Shown piece after piece: positions 36,315 to 44,819 of a stretch of 64,000 nucleotides of DNA. The number at the start of each line of letters is the position of its first letter. Position 1 is the first letter of the stretch. The notes under the pieces were generated by a model that was not told the DNA's origin, ran no database searches, and saw nothing but the letters and a program-made list of their open reading frames with translations. Source of the stretch: Nocardia mikamii NBRC 108933 (lineage in GTDB: Bacteria > Actinomycetota > Actinomycetes > Mycobacteriales > Mycobacteriaceae); the NCBI RefSeq assembly GCF_001613505.1, contig NZ_BDCM01000017.1, forward strand, positions 124,001-188,000, written 5' to 3'. Both the position numbers and the translations under genes were made by a program.

Positions 36315-36422
36315 AACAGTCAACGTTTTGCGTGAAGCCGGTTCCGAGGCCCGGAACAACCGATGGCAAACCCGCGCGCCCATCGCCACAGTGGGGAAAT
36401 ATCCGATCTGAGGAGAACCGCC

Positions 36423-36938
36423 GTGGTTGATATCCCCGCGGCGTCATCGGCTACCGAGTCGATGACGCTCTGCCACCGAGTCGAGCAATTCCTGTATTAC
36501 GAAGCGGCGCTGCTGGATTCGTGGTGGCTGCCTGAATGGCTCGAGTTGTTCGCCCCCGACGGCCGCTATCTGGTTCCGGCCACCGACAAACCGGACGGTG
36601 ATCCGAACCGGGACCTGTTCCTGGTGCAGGACGATCGGTTCCTGCTCGAACAGCGGGTCAATTCGCTCATGCGGCGCGCCGCGCATGCCGAGTACCCGCA
36701 TTCGCGCACCCGACGCACGATTTCGAATGTGCGGGTGACCGGCCGCGACGGGGACGAGCTGAGCATCGCGGCCAATTTCACGGTCCACCGGGTGCGGTCC
36801 AGCGCGCTCGATACCTATGTCGGCCATTACGAGCACGTGGTCGAACCGGCCGGCGACGGATTCCTGTTCCGGATCCGCCGCTGCGTGCTCGACCTCGACA
36901 CACTGCGGCCCCATGGGAAAGTGAGCATCATCCTGTGA
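36423..36938 (+). CDS. Aromatic-ring-hydroxylating dioxygenase beta subunit
   Basis: The 171-aa SnoaL/NTF2-fold small subunit of a Rieske dioxygenase carries the typical motifs YYEAALLDSWWLPEWL and YPHSRTRRTISNVRV. GTG 36423 has AGGAG 7 bases upstream. The beta subunit is structural in the alpha3beta3 enzyme. Its alpha partner is most likely the minus-strand gene at 38.5-39.8 kb, which is unusual because the two are normally adjacent and co-directional. The stop overlaps the SDR start as GTGA. Confidence 0.88.
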   Translation: MVDIPAASSATESMTLCHRVEQFLYYEAALLDSWWLPEWLELFAPDGRYLVPATDKPDGDPNRDLFLVQDDRFLLEQRVNSLMRRAAHAEYPHSRTRRTISNVRVTGRDGDELSIAANFTVHRVRSSALDTYVGHYEHVVEPAGDGFLFRIRRCVLDLDTLRPHGKVSIIL

Positions 36939-37738
36939 ATCGCTTGCAGGGAAAGGTGGCCATCGTCACCGGGACCAGCCCGAACATCGGCGGGACACTG
37001 GCGCTCGGCCTCGCCGCGCAGGGGGCTCGGGTGCTGTGCACCGACCTCACGGCCGAGGTCGCCGAAGGCTGTGCGGTCGAGATCGTCGCGGCGGGCGGCG
37101 ACGCCGCGGCCATCGCCGGTGATGTGACCGATCCGGACCACGCCGACGCGGCGGTGGCCGCTGCCGTCGAACGCTGGGGAAAGGTCGACATCCTGGTCGG
37201 CAACGCCGTGTTCTTCCACCAGCAGGGCTTGCTGACGATGGGGTATGCGGATTTCCGCCGTCAACTCGACGTCATCCTGGGCGGCTCGTTTCTGTTCACC
37301 AGGGCCGTCGCGAAATCGATGATCGAGACGAAAACCGCGGGCAGCATCATCCTCGTGTTGTCGACCGCCGCGTGGCAGGGCCAGCCCGGCAATATCGGCT
37401 ACTCCACCGGGAAGAGCGGACTGATCAACTTCACCCGTTCGACGGCCATGGAACTCGCGCCGCACGGGATTCGGGTCAACGGCTTCACCCCGACCGCGAC
37501 CGCGCCGAACCATCCCGCCGCGCGCGAACAACTCGACGAATTGCTCAGCGCCCCAGGCGAATACCGGATGGACTTGACCGGCCAGCTGCCGCTGTCGAGA
37601 CTGCCCACCCCGGATGATTACGTCGGCGCCGTGGTCTACCTCGCCTCCGACGAGAGCTCGATGGTCACCGGTACGAATATCACCGTGGACGGCGGCGCGA
37701 CGGCGAAGTATTGGCCGTGGACACCGCACCCGATCTGA
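36935..37738 (+). CDS. Short-chain dehydrogenase, candidate cis-dihydrodiol dehydrogenase
   Basis: The 267-aa classical SDR has the cofactor motif VTGTSPNIGG, a catalytic Ser in LSTAAW and a YSTGK active-site motif. It has the DGG segment near the C-terminus. In the context of a Rieske dioxygenase it probably rearomatises the cis-dihydrodiol to a catechol with NAD+ reduction. The GTG start overlaps the beta-subunit stop. This is function by context; the SDR fold alone is not specific. Confidence 0.88.
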   Translation: MNRLQGKVAIVTGTSPNIGGTLALGLAAQGARVLCTDLTAEVAEGCAVEIVAAGGDAAAIAGDVTDPDHADAAVAAAVERWGKVDILVGNAVFFHQQGLLTMGYADFRRQLDVILGGSFLFTRAVAKSMIETKTAGSIILVLSTAAWQGQPGNIGYSTGKSGLINFTRSTAMELAPHGIRVNGFTPTATAPNHPAAREQLDELLSAPGEYRMDLTGQLPLSRLPTPDDYVGAVVYLASDESSMVTGTNITVDGGATAKYWPWTPHPI

Positions 37739-37745
37739 GGACCCC

Positions 37746-38483
37746 ATGAACGAGCCGGTGTTGATTCAGCCCGCCACGTCGCCCCTGTTCGGAGCCACGA
37801 AACCGATGCCCGCACTGGAGATTTCACTCGATGGCACGCCGCGCGGCCTGGTCGTGCTGATCTGCGAGCGAGGTACGTTGAACCGCGACGGCCCCGGACT
37901 GATGAACCGGCTCGCCGAACACGGGTACGAATCGCTCGCGGTCGAAGCCGGGAGCGTCGATGCTTCGGACCTGGATGTGCTGATGGCCCGAGCCGACGAC
38001 CGTAACTGGATCGACGAGCAGATCGGGCTGGTCGGTGTGGGTCACGGCGGTTCGGCGGTGTTCGAGGCCGCGGCGCAGCGCGAACTCGCCGCGGCGATCA
38101 GTATCAGCCCCGCTGCCGACGGGCCGGGTCTGCTCGACTTCGACGACGTGGTGCGTACGCCGTGGCTCGGCTTGTTCGGGGACGCCGATCCGAGCGTGAG
38201 CGCCGATGATCGTCGGGCACTGGCGTCACGACTCGACTCGCGGTCGCAGATCTACACCGAGGTCGTCTCCTATCCGGGCGTGGGACGGGACTTCTATCGG
38301 TGCGGTGACGATGGACCCGGCTACGCGGCGTACTACGACAGCTGGCAGCGCACGGTCGAATGGCTCGACGCCCGGGTGGCCCCGCGACCGACAGCTCGCG
38401 CCCGCCGCTGGCAACGGCGCCGACTGGAAAACGGATCGAGTAGGACCACACGTAGGGTCTTGCGCCCGAGAGTGAATCGGTAG
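37746..38483 (+). CDS. Dienelactone-hydrolase-like protein lacking a nucleophile
   Basis: The 245-aa alpha/beta hydrolase fold resembles the dienelactone hydrolase family. The nucleophile elbow reads GVGHGGS, with Gly where Cys or Ser should be, so ordinary hydrolase chemistry is not expected. Possible Asp (FGDADPSV) and late aromatic/GxG motifs remain. The C-terminal 35 residues are Arg-rich. It starts 7 bases after the SDR stop and closes the plus-strand unit. It may be a binding or scaffold protein, or a pseudoenzyme. Confidence 0.75.
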   Translation: MNEPVLIQPATSPLFGATKPMPALEISLDGTPRGLVVLICERGTLNRDGPGLMNRLAEHGYESLAVEAGSVDASDLDVLMARADDRNWIDEQIGLVGVGHGGSAVFEAAAQRELAAAISISPAADGPGLLDFDDVVRTPWLGLFGDADPSVSADDRRALASRLDSRSQIYTEVVSYPGVGRDFYRCGDDGPGYAAYYDSWQRTVEWLDARVAPRPTARARRWQRRRLENGSSRTTRRVLRPRVNR

Positions 38484-38488
38484 TGATA

Positions 38489-38523
38489 AGAGGCGGCCGG
38501 AGGAAATTCCTTCGGCCGCCTCT
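38489..38523. terminator. Bidirectional hairpin between DLH-like and dioxygenase-alpha genes
   Basis: Arms AGAGGCGGCCG (38489-38499) and CGGCCGCCTCT (38513-38523) are a perfect 11-base repeat, and the 13-base loop contains further pairing (AGGAA/TTCCT). It begins 6 bases after the DLH-like stop and ends 5 bases before the alpha-subunit stop. Confidence 0.75.
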
Positions 38524-38527
38524 CGTT

Positions 38528-39844
38528 TCACAACGCCGATGCGGCGTCTTCCGGGGTACGCCTGGACGCCCGGAATGCCTCGCCGAGCGGATCCTGCTCC
38601 TCCGGGGGCAACACCTCGCCGGTAATCAGCTCGTTCCACCGGCGCCACCACGCCCGCATCTGCAATTCGTCGGTACTGGAATTGACCCGCTTGTTCATCC
38701 CGCGCGAGATGTCGGAAAATCCGAGTTCCTTACGGGCGCCGTATCCGACCTGACAGGTTTCGAGCGCTTCGACGTCGTCCGGCGAGGCCAGCCCGCCCGG
38801 CCCCCAGAAGGTCAGGAAGTTGTCCAGACGCTGCTTGCGCAGCTCGTCACCTTCCTCCGGCGGCGCCAATTCCCAGGCGGTGACCTCCATGTAGTCCGGG
38901 CTGATCGGATCGATCTTGCGGACCAGCACACCCATCACCAGATCGATCACGACCAGGTTCGGGAAAATGACCATATTGCGGTTGCCGCGCATTCGGTCCA
39001 CCCAGCCGTCCCCATACAGTTCCCTCAACCGGTCGAATCGAGCGGCACGCTCCGCGGCGCCCGCATCCGAGAGCGGCCGCCCGAAAAGCCCCTCGGTGGT
39101 GGGCGCACCAGCCATGACGGCATGACCGTTGCCCAGGTCGACCCCCCGGGATTCGCCGAGGGCGTTCGGATCGAGCTCACCACGGGCAGCGAGCACCATC
39201 TCGAAGTAGCGCTGATGTGTCGAGACCGCGTGGTAGCCGTCGATGCTGTTCTCCACCAGCAACTTCCAGTTCGCCTTCACCGAATACTCGTGGGTTCCCG
39301 CCAGCACCCGCATCCCCTGTTCGGATTGATCGCAGACCAGGTCGAGGTATTCAGCCGCGGCGCCGAGATAGGTTCGCAGGTCGATGATGCCGGGATCGAA
39401 GCTGACGAAGACGAAGCCGCGGTGGGAATCGACTTTGGGGGGTGCGGCGAGATCGGGCCGCTGGAAATCCTCGCCGTAGGAATCGTCACCGGGCATCGAG
39501 ACCATATTTCCGGCCGTGCTGAAGCTCCAGCCGTGATAGAAGCAGGTGAGGAAGCGGGCATTGCCCCGCCGCTCGCGGCACAGCATCGCACCGCGGTGCG
39601 GGCACGAATTGATCCAGACCCGGATTTCCCCCTTGTTGTCGCGGGCGAAGATCAGCGGACGTCCCGCGACCGTCCGCGTCGTGAAGTCGTTCTTCTTGCT
39701 CAGTTCCGACTCGTGGCCCACATACAGCCAGCTGCGTTCGAATATGCGGTCCCGCTCCTTGGCGAAGACTTCGGGATCGACCATCACCCGCCGATCGACG
39801 CGGAACCTGGGCATCTCCCGGTCATCGATCACGTACTCAGACAC
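38528..39844 (-). CDS. Rieske aromatic-ring-hydroxylating dioxygenase alpha subunit
   Basis: The 438-aa catalytic subunit has Rieske ligands CPHRG (Cys81, His83) and CFYHGW (Cys101, His104). The mononuclear-iron site is marked by DGYHAVSTHQ (about residue 205), with Asp bridging and two His. The length matches the family. GTG 39844 is chosen, with AAGGAG 7 bases upstream; another GTG one codon earlier is possible. It would hydroxylate an aromatic acid or similar ring to a cis-dihydrodiol. Its beta subunit lies convergently at 36.4 kb; ferredoxin and reductase are divergent at 40.1 kb. Confidence 0.92.
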   Translation of the reverse strand: MSEYVIDDREMPRFRVDRRVMVDPEVFAKERDRIFERSWLYVGHESELSKKNDFTTRTVAGRPLIFARDNKGEIRVWINSCPHRGAMLCRERRGNARFLTCFYHGWSFSTAGNMVSMPGDDSYGEDFQRPDLAAPPKVDSHRGFVFVSFDPGIIDLRTYLGAAAEYLDLVCDQSEQGMRVLAGTHEYSVKANWKLLVENSIDGYHAVSTHQRYFEMVLAARGELDPNALGESRGVDLGNGHAVMAGAPTTEGLFGRPLSDAGAAERAARFDRLRELYGDGWVDRMRGNRNMVIFPNLVVIDLVMGVLVRKIDPISPDYMEVTAWELAPPEEGDELRKQRLDNFLTFWGPGGLASPDDVEALETCQVGYGARKELGFSDISRGMNKRVNSSTDELQMRAWWRRWNELITGEVLPPEEQDPLGEAFRASRRTPEDAASAL

Positions 39845-40068
39845 CACAGAACTCCTTCGGTCTCCCGGACACGGATATCGAAGAACCGTGCACCCATCGA
39901 GGCGGAAACGCACGAGCCGGTTCCGATCGACGGAACCGAAGCGACGCCGGAAGGGCGAGGTTTCCAGCGAGTGAAACCGCCCCTGGGCACATTCCCGACG
40001 ACGCCCCAGACTTCGGTCGACGATCAGGTCGCAGCCCGGCGGCCGAAAGACATGTCTGTGAGGCGCAT

Positions 40069-40395
40069 ATGGAAAGCACCCGGACGACCGAACGGCGATT
40101 CGTCTGCACGGTGGACCACCTGGACAGGGGCGAATCGATGACCGTCGCGGGCGATGTCCCGATCGCCCTGTTCCGCAACGACGACGGCGACTTCTACGCC
40201 ACCGCCGACACCTGCACTCATGAGGCCTGGTCCCTCGGCGAGGACAGCGATCTCGAGGGTAACGAGGTGGTCTGCCCACTTCATATGGCCCGCTTCGACA
40301 TTCGGGACGGCCGGCCGCTGTGCTTCCCCGCCACCGTCGCCCTGGCGACCTTCGAGGTGGAGGTCGCGGACGGAAACGTCTACATCCTGTCCTGA
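40069..40395 (+). CDS. Rieske-type ferredoxin of the dioxygenase
   Basis: The 108-aa [2Fe-2S] Rieske ferredoxin has ligands CTH (Cys49, His51) and CPLH (Cys69, His72). It would carry electrons from the reductase encoded 22 bases downstream to the dioxygenase alpha subunit. It is divergent from the alpha gene across a 224-base intergenic region. Length and motif spacing are standard for dioxygenase ferredoxins. Confidence 0.92.
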   Translation: MESTRTTERRFVCTVDHLDRGESMTVAGDVPIALFRNDDGDFYATADTCTHEAWSLGEDSDLEGNEVVCPLHMARFDIRDGRPLCFPATVALATFEVEVADGNVYILS

Positions 40396-40417
40396 ACTCG
40401 AGCACGACGAGGAAAAC

Positions 40418-41635
40418 ATGCGAATCGTGGTAGTCGGCGCATCGGTCGCCGGAGTACGAACCGTGCAAGCATTGCGCGCCCGTGGGTATCGCGGCGCGAT
40501 CACGGTCATCGGCGAGGAACGACATCTTCCCTACGACAAACCGCCGCTCTCGAAGGAGATGCTCGATGGATCCGCGGATGTCGTGCCGCCACCGCTGCTG
40601 ACACCGGCCGATATCGACACTCTCGATGTCGAACTGCGGCTGGGCGTGCGCGCGACCGGCCTGGACCCCGTGCGCCGGACGGTGGCGACCGCAGCGGGCG
40701 CGGAGATCGGTTACGACACCTTGATCATCGCCACCGGCGTGCGGCCGCGGAGTCTGCCCGGCGCCGAATCACGTGACAATGTCCATACCCTGCGGACCGC
40801 CGACGACGCGGTCGCCCTGCGCCGGGAATTGGTGCCCGGCAGGCGGGGCGTGATCATCGGTGCCGGTTTCATCGGCGCCGAGGTCGCCTCCGCGGCGCGA
40901 GCCCACGGGGTGGAGGTAACCCTTGTGGAAGCGCAGTCGACACCGCACGCACAGCAATTCGGGCCCGACATCGGGCGCGCCATGGCCCAGCTCCACGCGT
41001 CCCACGGCGTCGATCTCCGGTTCGGAACCGGGTTCGCCGAATTCATCGGCTCACCTCGGGTGCAGGCGGTGCGGCTCACCGATGGGACCGAACTCGCGGC
41101 CGACTTCGTCGTGGTGGGCATCGGTGCGCGGCCGGCCACCGACTGGCTCACGACGTCCGGACTGCCGGTCGAGGACGGGATCTGCTGCGACGAATCCCTC
41201 TGTGTGCCAGGCTTTCCCGACATCTACGCGGTCGGTGATATCGCTCGCCGCCAGCACCCCTTCTATGGCGAGGCGCTGCGCATCGAGCACTGGACCAACG
41301 CCAACGACCACGCCTCGATCGTGGCCGCGGCGATCCTCGGCGAACCGCTGCCTCGCGCCACCCTGCCCTACGTCTGGTCCGACCAGTATGGCAACCGCAT
41401 CCAGATCATCGGGCGTCCCGCCCTGGGCACTGCCCGGATCCTGCGCGGCGACCTGATATCCGGCGATCTGGTCGCCGGATACGCCGATACCGACGGCGTC
41501 CTTGTCGGGGCGCTTGTCGTGGACAACCCCCGGCTGCTGGGCGGGTTCCGCCGGGCGATCACCGGCAGACAACACAGCGATGAGTACGAGCAGACCGCCG
41601 CGACCGCGTCCCGGCGGACGAAACAACCGAGGTGA
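40418..41635 (+). CDS. NAD(P)H:ferredoxin reductase of the dioxygenase system
   Basis: The 405-aa flavoprotein has an N-terminal FAD motif VVVGASVAGVRTVQ, an NADH-binding motif IIGAGFIGAEVASA at about residue 142 and the ATGVRPR segment. It is the same family as the P450-linked reductase at 9.8 kb but clearly a different gene. ATG 40418 has GAGGAAA upstream. It is co-directional with ferredoxin and the extradiol dioxygenase. Confidence 0.92.
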   Translation: MRIVVVGASVAGVRTVQALRARGYRGAITVIGEERHLPYDKPPLSKEMLDGSADVVPPPLLTPADIDTLDVELRLGVRATGLDPVRRTVATAAGAEIGYDTLIIATGVRPRSLPGAESRDNVHTLRTADDAVALRRELVPGRRGVIIGAGFIGAEVASAARAHGVEVTLVEAQSTPHAQQFGPDIGRAMAQLHASHGVDLRFGTGFAEFIGSPRVQAVRLTDGTELAADFVVVGIGARPATDWLTTSGLPVEDGICCDESLCVPGFPDIYAVGDIARRQHPFYGEALRIEHWTNANDHASIVAAAILGEPLPRATLPYVWSDQYGNRIQIIGRPALGTARILRGDLISGDLVAGYADTDGVLVGALVVDNPRLLGGFRRAITGRQHSDEYEQTAATASRRTKQPR

Positions 41636-41639
41636 GGTA

Positions 41640-42704
41640 GTGGCAGAAGTAATAGGTGTGGGCCTGACCCACTATCCGCTGCTGGCGGGCACGGACGAGC
41701 ATATGGCCGATCTGCTCAAAAGTGCCCTGAAAGATCCGGACATCCCGCCGGAGGTGAAAGATCGCGCGTCCTGGTCCGAACTCGCGCGCCGGGAATGGGG
41801 CGAGGACGGAGGCACCGCGGCCGCCGCCGGCCATCGACGCCATCTGCTCGCCGACCTCGAACGGTGTCGGGCCGCGATCGATGATTTCGATCCGGACGTC
41901 CTCATCGTCTGGGGCGACGACCAGTACGAGAACTTCCGCGAAGAAGTGATTCCCTCCTTCTGTGTGCTCGCCTATCCGGATACGGTGGTGCATCCCTTCG
42001 GGGTTCTCGACATGCTGCGCGTGCCCAATGTCTGGGGGCTGCCGTCCGACACGTCTTTCGTCATGCGCGGCGCGCCGGAATTCGCCAAGGCCGCGGCGAG
42101 CGCGGTACTCAGCAGCGGTGTCGACGTCGCCTATTCGTATCAGCCGCGGACCGGCATCCACTTTCCGCACGCATTCGGCAACACGCAGCTGTTTCTCGAC
42201 TACGACAAGGTCGGCGTGCAATTCCCCTATCCGATCGTGCCGATGGCGGTGAATTGCTACGGCGAACATGTCATCGCCCGCAAGGGCGGGATCGCGCGCT
42301 TCGCCGATATCAACGTCGGAGAGAACCTCGACCCGCCAGGGCCGACACCGGCTCGCTGCTTCGAATTCGGCCGCGCCGTCGGGCGTTTCGCGCGGCAGAG
42401 CGACCAGCGGATCGCACTGGTCGCCTCATCGAGTTGGTCGCATGCGTTCCTGCACGACAAGGGCTGGCATCTGCGCCCGGATACGGAGTCCGACCAGGAG
42501 CTCTATCGGGGCATGTGCGCAGGCGATTACGACCTCTGGAACGCGCGCACCAGCAGGCAGATCATCGAATCGGGCCAGCACGAGATGCTCAACTGGTACT
42601 GCCTGCTCGGCGCCGTCTGCGAACTGGATATGCGGCTGGACTGGTCGGATCTGGTCGTCACCGAGATCTTCAACTCCAACAAGGCCTTCGCCGTCTTCCG
42701 CTGA
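41640..42704 (+). CDS. LigB-type (class III) extradiol dioxygenase
   Basis: The 354-aa protein has the THYPLLAG start motif, WGDDQYENF and the late SSSWSHAFLHDKGWHL. These positions carry the His/Glu residues expected of class III extradiol dioxygenases with non-haem iron. It would cleave the ring of a catechol next to the two hydroxyls. GTG 41640 follows the reductase stop by 4 bases, with GAGGT upstream. It is single-chain, without a separate LigA-like small subunit nearby. The substrate is not assigned. Confidence 0.88.
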   Translation: MAEVIGVGLTHYPLLAGTDEHMADLLKSALKDPDIPPEVKDRASWSELARREWGEDGGTAAAAGHRRHLLADLERCRAAIDDFDPDVLIVWGDDQYENFREEVIPSFCVLAYPDTVVHPFGVLDMLRVPNVWGLPSDTSFVMRGAPEFAKAAASAVLSSGVDVAYSYQPRTGIHFPHAFGNTQLFLDYDKVGVQFPYPIVPMAVNCYGEHVIARKGGIARFADINVGENLDPPGPTPARCFEFGRAVGRFARQSDQRIALVASSSWSHAFLHDKGWHLRPDTESDQELYRGMCAGDYDLWNARTSRQIIESGQHEMLNWYCLLGAVCELDMRLDWSDLVVTEIFNSNKAFAVFR

Positions 42705-42713
42705 AGCGGGCCT

Positions 42714-42766
42714 GCTGGTTCCCGCGGTGGGATCGCGTTCGACTCAGATCTCCCGGGGGAACCAGC
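42714..42766. terminator. Possible terminator between extradiol dioxygenase and IclR genes
   Basis: GCTGGTTCCC (42714-42723) pairs with GGGAACCAGC (42757-42766), a 10-base perfect repeat with a 33-base loop. The right arm lies in the 3' end of the IclR gene. The long loop makes terminator function uncertain. Confidence 0.35.
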
Positions 42767-43553
42767 GCTCCCGCCCGTGCCCCAGCCCCGCGTCGACATC
42801 GCTGCCGATCTGCGCGGCGGTCGCGCGTATCGCACCCGCCAGGCTGGTCGGTGGCGCGAACTCGGCGGGATAGCCGACCGAAATCGCGCCCACGGCGAAC
42901 CCGTTCATACAGATCGGCGCGGCCAGACACGCCAAACCCAGCTGTGCTTCCTCACGCTCCCGGGCCACACCGTCGGCACGCACCTGCCGCAGTTCCTGGA
43001 TCAGCACGTCGACCCCAGTGATCGACTTCGGTGTCAACGCCGGCAGTGGGCGCGGCAGAAAGTCGCGCAGATCGTCGAGATTTTCATGCGCCAGCAGCGC
43101 TTTCCCCAGCGCGCTGCAATGCGCCGGCAGCCGCGCGCCGACCGAGGTGATCGACGTCGGCGACTCCGAGACCGACAGCTTTTCCAGATAGACCACGTCG
43201 TACTGCCGCAGCACCGCCATGTGCACGGTGTGCCCGCACCAGCGATGCAGCTTCGTCAGATACGGCATGGCCCGATCGCGCATATAGCCGGCCGGCGTGG
43301 ACGCGCACAGCTGCAACATGTCCAAGCCGATCTTGTACCCGCCGCGATGGTGTTCCACGACGCCCAGTTCGACGAGTCGCGCCAGCAAGCGATGAACCGT
43401 CGACTTCGGCAACCCGGAGGCGCGGGCCAGTTCGCTCAGCGTCATGACCCGGACGTACGGGTTGAATGCGCGCAGCAGGTCGAACGCCTTCGACAGAATC
43501 GAGGGCGGATCGCCCGCACCGGATTCGCGCGGTGGTGTATCGGCAGACGTCAT
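42744..43553 (-). CDS. IclR family transcriptional regulator
   Basis: The 269-aa regulator has an N-terminal winged HTH (LSELARASGLPKSTVHRLLA) at about residues 40-60 and a C-terminal IclR effector domain (SLGKALLAH-like LGKALLAHEN, MNGFAVGAISVGYP). IclR proteins often control aromatic catabolism and bind ring-cleavage intermediates. It is divergent from the amidohydrolase operon at 43.7 kb and convergent with the dioxygenase genes, so it is the most likely pathway regulator. No sure operator was found in the 180-base intergenic region. Confidence 0.92.
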   Translation of the reverse strand: MTSADTPPRESGAGDPPSILSKAFDLLRAFNPYVRVMTLSELARASGLPKSTVHRLLARLVELGVVEHHRGGYKIGLDMLQLCASTPAGYMRDRAMPYLTKLHRWCGHTVHMAVLRQYDVVYLEKLSVSESPTSITSVGARLPAHCSALGKALLAHENLDDLRDFLPRPLPALTPKSITGVDVLIQELRQVRADGVAREREEAQLGLACLAAPICMNGFAVGAISVGYPAEFAPPTSLAGAIRATAAQIGSDVDAGLGHGRERWFPREI

Positions 43554-43733
43554 TGTGTACCTCGAGCCTCGGGTGAGGCGATTCGATTTCCTGTGTACTC
43601 CCTATCGTGACTGCCGTCACCCCCGGCCGATCGGCCGGTTCCGGGGGCCGGAACCGGCCATACCCGCCGAGCGCGCATCCCATTAGTTTCCGAACCGCCA
43701 GGACAGCCTCCCGCCCCAGGATTCGGATATGAC

Positions 43734-44819
43734 GTGGACCTGACCACCAAGCACACGACTTCGACCGCCGGCGTGGATACCCACGCCCATTATTTCGGTC
43801 TCGACATGACCGAACGCCTGCCCGGTCTGTGCGATCCGCGCTGGCCGACGCTGCACCGGAACGGCCCCGGCGGTGGCTCGATCATGCTGGGAGACAAGCT
43901 GTTTCGAAAGGTTCGCTCGGTGTTGTGGGATATCGACGAACGCATCTGTGAACTGGACGCCGCGAAGATCGGGGTGCAGCTCATCTCGCCGGTACCGGTG
44001 ATGCTGGCCTACTGGGCCGACGAAACCGTCGGTGCAGCCTGCGCGCGGGCCACGAACGACTCGATCGCCGCCGCCGTCGCCCGATCCGGAGGGCGGCTCG
44101 CCGGGCTGGGCACCGTGCCGCTACCGCATACGGCCGCGGCCGTCGAGGAACTCGAGCGTGTGATTGTCGATCTCGGCCTGACCGGCGTCGAGATCGGCAC
44201 CCGGATCGCCGGCCAAGACCTGGACTCCCCCGGCCTCGTGCCCTTCTTCGAGGCCGCCGAGTCGCTGGGTGCCGCCGTATTCGTGCATCCGACCGACGGC
44301 GGTGGTGGGGTGATCCACCGTGGCGGGCAACCATACGACTTCGGGCTCGGAATGCTCACCGATACGGCCGTCGCCGCGACGGCCCTGATATTCGGTGGTG
44401 TACTCGAACGCTTCCCGAACCTGCGGGTGGCGCTGGCGCACGGATGCGGAACATTTCCGTGGGCATATCCCCGCCTTCGTCTGGGTGCGAAGATCTGGCT
44501 CGACGCGGATGAGGGCCGGGTTCAGGAGCTGGTCCGCTCGCTCTGGGTCGATTCGCTGGTCTTCGATTCCGCGCACCTGAGCCTGCTGGTCGAGCGGTTC
44601 GGGTCCGATCACGTCATGCTCGGTACCGACTACCCGTTCATTCCCGGCCAGCTCGAGGGGGCAGCCGACTTCCTGCGCTCCGCGCAGACCATGGCAGCGA
44701 TCGAGGCGCCGACCGTGCACGCCATCCACGCCGCGAACGGTTCCGCATTCCTGCGGGCGCCGACCGAAATCACCACTTGCACAACGGTATTCGACGCCTG
44801 TGGGTGTCCGGATGAATGA
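43734..44819 (+). CDS. Amidohydrolase 2 family protein, ACMSD-like decarboxylase candidate
   Basis: The 361-aa metal-dependent TIM barrel has THAH (residues about 17-20), the second His in VFVHPTDGG, a third in ALAHGCGTFPW and the metal Asp in LGTDYPF. This set is typical of the ACMSD/gamma-resorcylate/LigW decarboxylases. In a pathway through 2,3-dihydroxy aromatic acids, such an enzyme could remove the carboxyl group from the ring-fission product. It overlaps the monooxygenase gene by 8 bases. The function is by family and context only. Confidence 0.85.
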   Translation: MDLTTKHTTSTAGVDTHAHYFGLDMTERLPGLCDPRWPTLHRNGPGGGSIMLGDKLFRKVRSVLWDIDERICELDAAKIGVQLISPVPVMLAYWADETVGAACARATNDSIAAAVARSGGRLAGLGTVPLPHTAAAVEELERVIVDLGLTGVEIGTRIAGQDLDSPGLVPFFEAAESLGAAVFVHPTDGGGGVIHRGGQPYDFGLGMLTDTAVAATALIFGGVLERFPNLRVALAHGCGTFPWAYPRLRLGAKIWLDADEGRVQELVRSLWVDSLVFDSAHLSLLVERFGSDHVMLGTDYPFIPGQLEGAADFLRSAQTMAAIEAPTVHAIHAANGSAFLRAPTEITTCTTVFDACGCPDE

